DNA from: Sycon ciliatum
Taxonomy: Eukaryota; Porifera; Calcarea; Leucosolenida; Sycettidae
DNA: 64,000 bases
Direction: 5' to 3'
NCBI RefSeq assembly: GCF_964019385.1
Contig: NC_088643.1
Span: 42,041,568 to 42,105,567 of the forward strand
Made by a program: the position numbers and the translations under genes. A model generated the notes under the pieces. The model was not told where the DNA came from. It ran no database searches and saw only the letters and a program-made list of their open reading frames with translations. Positions 62,613 to 64,000 of the stretch are shown here, one piece after another. Each line of letters begins with the position of its first letter. The first letter of the stretch is position 1.

Positions 62613-62906
62613 TGAGATACCATGAAAGTTAAAATATACAATGTATGTACATGTATACAATGTCATGTACATGTATATCTACATGTACATGTGTATCTAC
62701 ATGTACACTATAGCATTCATTGGACGACACTGCATGGTCAAATCCCTTCGTATCCGGCCTTGTCGGTACATGCCCTTACTACAGTGGTGCCTGAAGTTAT
62801 TGTTTTCGTGGCTCAAACGCATACAACAAACTTCCAAGGTACATACATGTATACATGTATTGTATAATCATGATGGAGCACTTTATTACATTCCCGGCCT
62901 TGAGTA

Positions 62907-63027
62907 CAGAGAAACCTCTCGAAACCGACCAGTCAAAGGCCTAGAACGCGGTCCTGTTATCCAGGACTTTGGTCCTGGTTCCAGTGCTCTCTTCAGAAAC
63001 AGGTGGTCGCTTTAACAGGTTGGACTG
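62907..63027. mobile_element. Old MITE present in all four units (unit 4 copy)
   Basis: Homologue of 5237-5360 with a few changes. Confidence 0.45.
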
Positions 63028-63251
63028 AATACACAGTATGTAGATACATGTACATGTACATGTATATGTACATGATTGTATATTCTTCCCAATCAGAAAG
63101 TGAATCAATTGTATCACATATTCTGATTGTTTATGTGCCGTGGTCGCTTTACTATTTCATTGATTGGTTTGGACAGTACCGGTATACACTGTCCACTGTA
63201 CATGTATGTTTGTGGCCTGCTGGTACTAGAACCCCAACTCATCCGTTTATT

Positions 63252-63417
63252 AATGCACTGAATATAACTAAATGCGCACTCATATCACAACCATGGGGAC
63301 GAATAATGTATTCCAGAACGTTTTCTTGTCACAATTATCAATGGAATTCGTGACTAAAGAATTCCATTGCATTATTCATTGCATTATTAAGATTATTGTC
63401 TCCACGTCGCCTTTTTA
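63252..63417. mobile_element. Hairpin-bearing insert with 12-bp target duplication
   Basis: A 166-bp insert between CATCCGTTTATT duplicates (63240-63251, 63418-63429). Two nested inverted repeats are visible: AATGCACTGAAT with ATTCATTGCATT, and CAATGGAATTC with GAATTCCATTG. The right end (ATTATTAAGATT, then TCTCCACGT) matches that of the insert at 45733-45890. Confidence 0.6.
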
Positions 63418-63697
63418 CATCCGTTTATTGTTCAGGCATTGTTTCTGACCTTCAGACGTTTTCCTCAGGCGACTGGGTGCTTTACTTCAAGTGATGAATG
63501 GAGAAAGTGGACTAATTTCAGAGCGTATCAAGCCTCCAAGATCAATCCCATCCCAAATTAAGCAGGTAGACCTGGGGCAAGAATCGACCTAAGCATCGCT
63601 TTCAATGATCTGGTATAATTATACTCGTAGATTGCAAAGTCATACGAATGACGTCAGACAGAGAACATGTAGTGAGAATTTCATGTACTACAGCACA

Positions 63698-63949
63698 TGA
63701 GATAGGTTTGTAACATGAGTTACAAACCTATCGCTGTTGTCTGTTTCTATTATCCTTATTTTTTCATCTTTCGAATAGATCCCGTGCATTCAGCACTTAT
63801 CATCGCACATGAGTTACAATGTATGTGCCTATCGCCTGCTATCTTATTTTTTTCCTTTTCTTCTCTGCCCGCTGTGTCTGTCTTCTGGAACATGCGAATA
63901 CGTGGACTTATTGTTGACGTAAACGCGGACGTGCGTATAGTAATAATAA
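63698..63949. mobile_element. Insert with 14-bp hairpin, unit 4
   Basis: Private to unit 4, between TACAGCACA duplicates (63689-63697, 63950-63958). It carries a perfect inverted repeat GATAGGTTTGTAAC / GTTACAAACCTATC (63701-63714, 63719-63732) with a 4-base loop. A partly duplicated block (CATGAGTTACAA...CCTATCGC) lies about 90 bp further on. The right end is rich in TAATAATAAT. Confidence 0.45.
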
Positions 63950-64000
63950 TACAGCACAATGTACACCATCCCCTGGTCCGACATAAATTGTACATTGTAC

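Larger units (their letters stand above)
57604..64000. repeat. Tandem unit 4 of the gene array (runs off the window)
   Basis: Shows the same order of gene, spacer, CA tract and downstream landmarks up to the homologue of unit 1 position about 5880. It is the most diverged unit, with many small indels and three private inserts (58585-58813, 63252-63417, 63698-63949). It lacks the SINE found left of the gene in the other units. Confidence 0.8.
59265..64000. other. Unit 4 spacer, no gene recognised
   Basis: Homologous to unit 1 1655-5880 with many small differences. It holds the CA tract, the old MITE, a 66-bp type retroposed piece and two hairpin-bearing inserts. Confidence 0.6.

Overview
The window is animal nuclear DNA: split genes with GT-AG introns, TATA-box promoters, CA and GA microsatellites, and a rich set of retrotransposons, SINEs and MITEs. 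Many copies of the palindrome TACATGTA, often as short runs of (TACATG), fit a marine invertebrate. A sponge is possible, but the sequence does not settle the phylum. No bacterial features are present. The window is a tandem array of one long repeat unit: the end of a previous copy at 1-205, unit 1 at about 206-17820, unit 2 at 17821-40950, unit 3 at 40951-57603 and the start of unit 4 from 57604. Without later insertions a unit would be about 12-14 kb. Each unit carries one recognisable host gene, on the minus strand near its left end: a two-exon gene for a secreted, cysteine-rich protein of about 243 residues. Its C-terminal half matches the cystine-knot pattern of interleukin-17 family cytokines. 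All four copies keep an open frame, the same splice sites and a TATA box, and they differ by only a few residues although the flanking DNA has diverged much more. The rest of each unit looks non-coding: old repeats, microsatellites and mobile elements. Because there are four copies of the locus, most insertions can be read against an empty site in a sister unit, which gives exact ends and target-site duplications. The elements found this way are two Ty3/Gypsy LTR retrotransposons of one young family (a broken copy in unit 1, a whole-looking one in unit 2, in opposite orientations); a Penelope-like element with GIY-YIG endonuclease and a 559-bp inverted repeat in unit 2; a short fragment of the same family in the intron of gene copy 4; a 5'-truncated LINE in unit 3; a tRNA-headed SINE in units 1-3; several TA-flanked and hAT-like MITEs; and small hairpin insertions in units 3 and 4, two of them with 12-bp target duplications. 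Shared and missing insertions suggest that unit 4 split off first, then unit 3, with units 1 and 2 closest. Some tracts contradict this order (units 2 and 3 nearly identical at 28.8-29.3/47.3-47.9 kb; units 1 and 3 alike at 1.7-2.2/42.5-43.0 kb), so the units have also exchanged sequence by gene conversion or unequal crossing-over.
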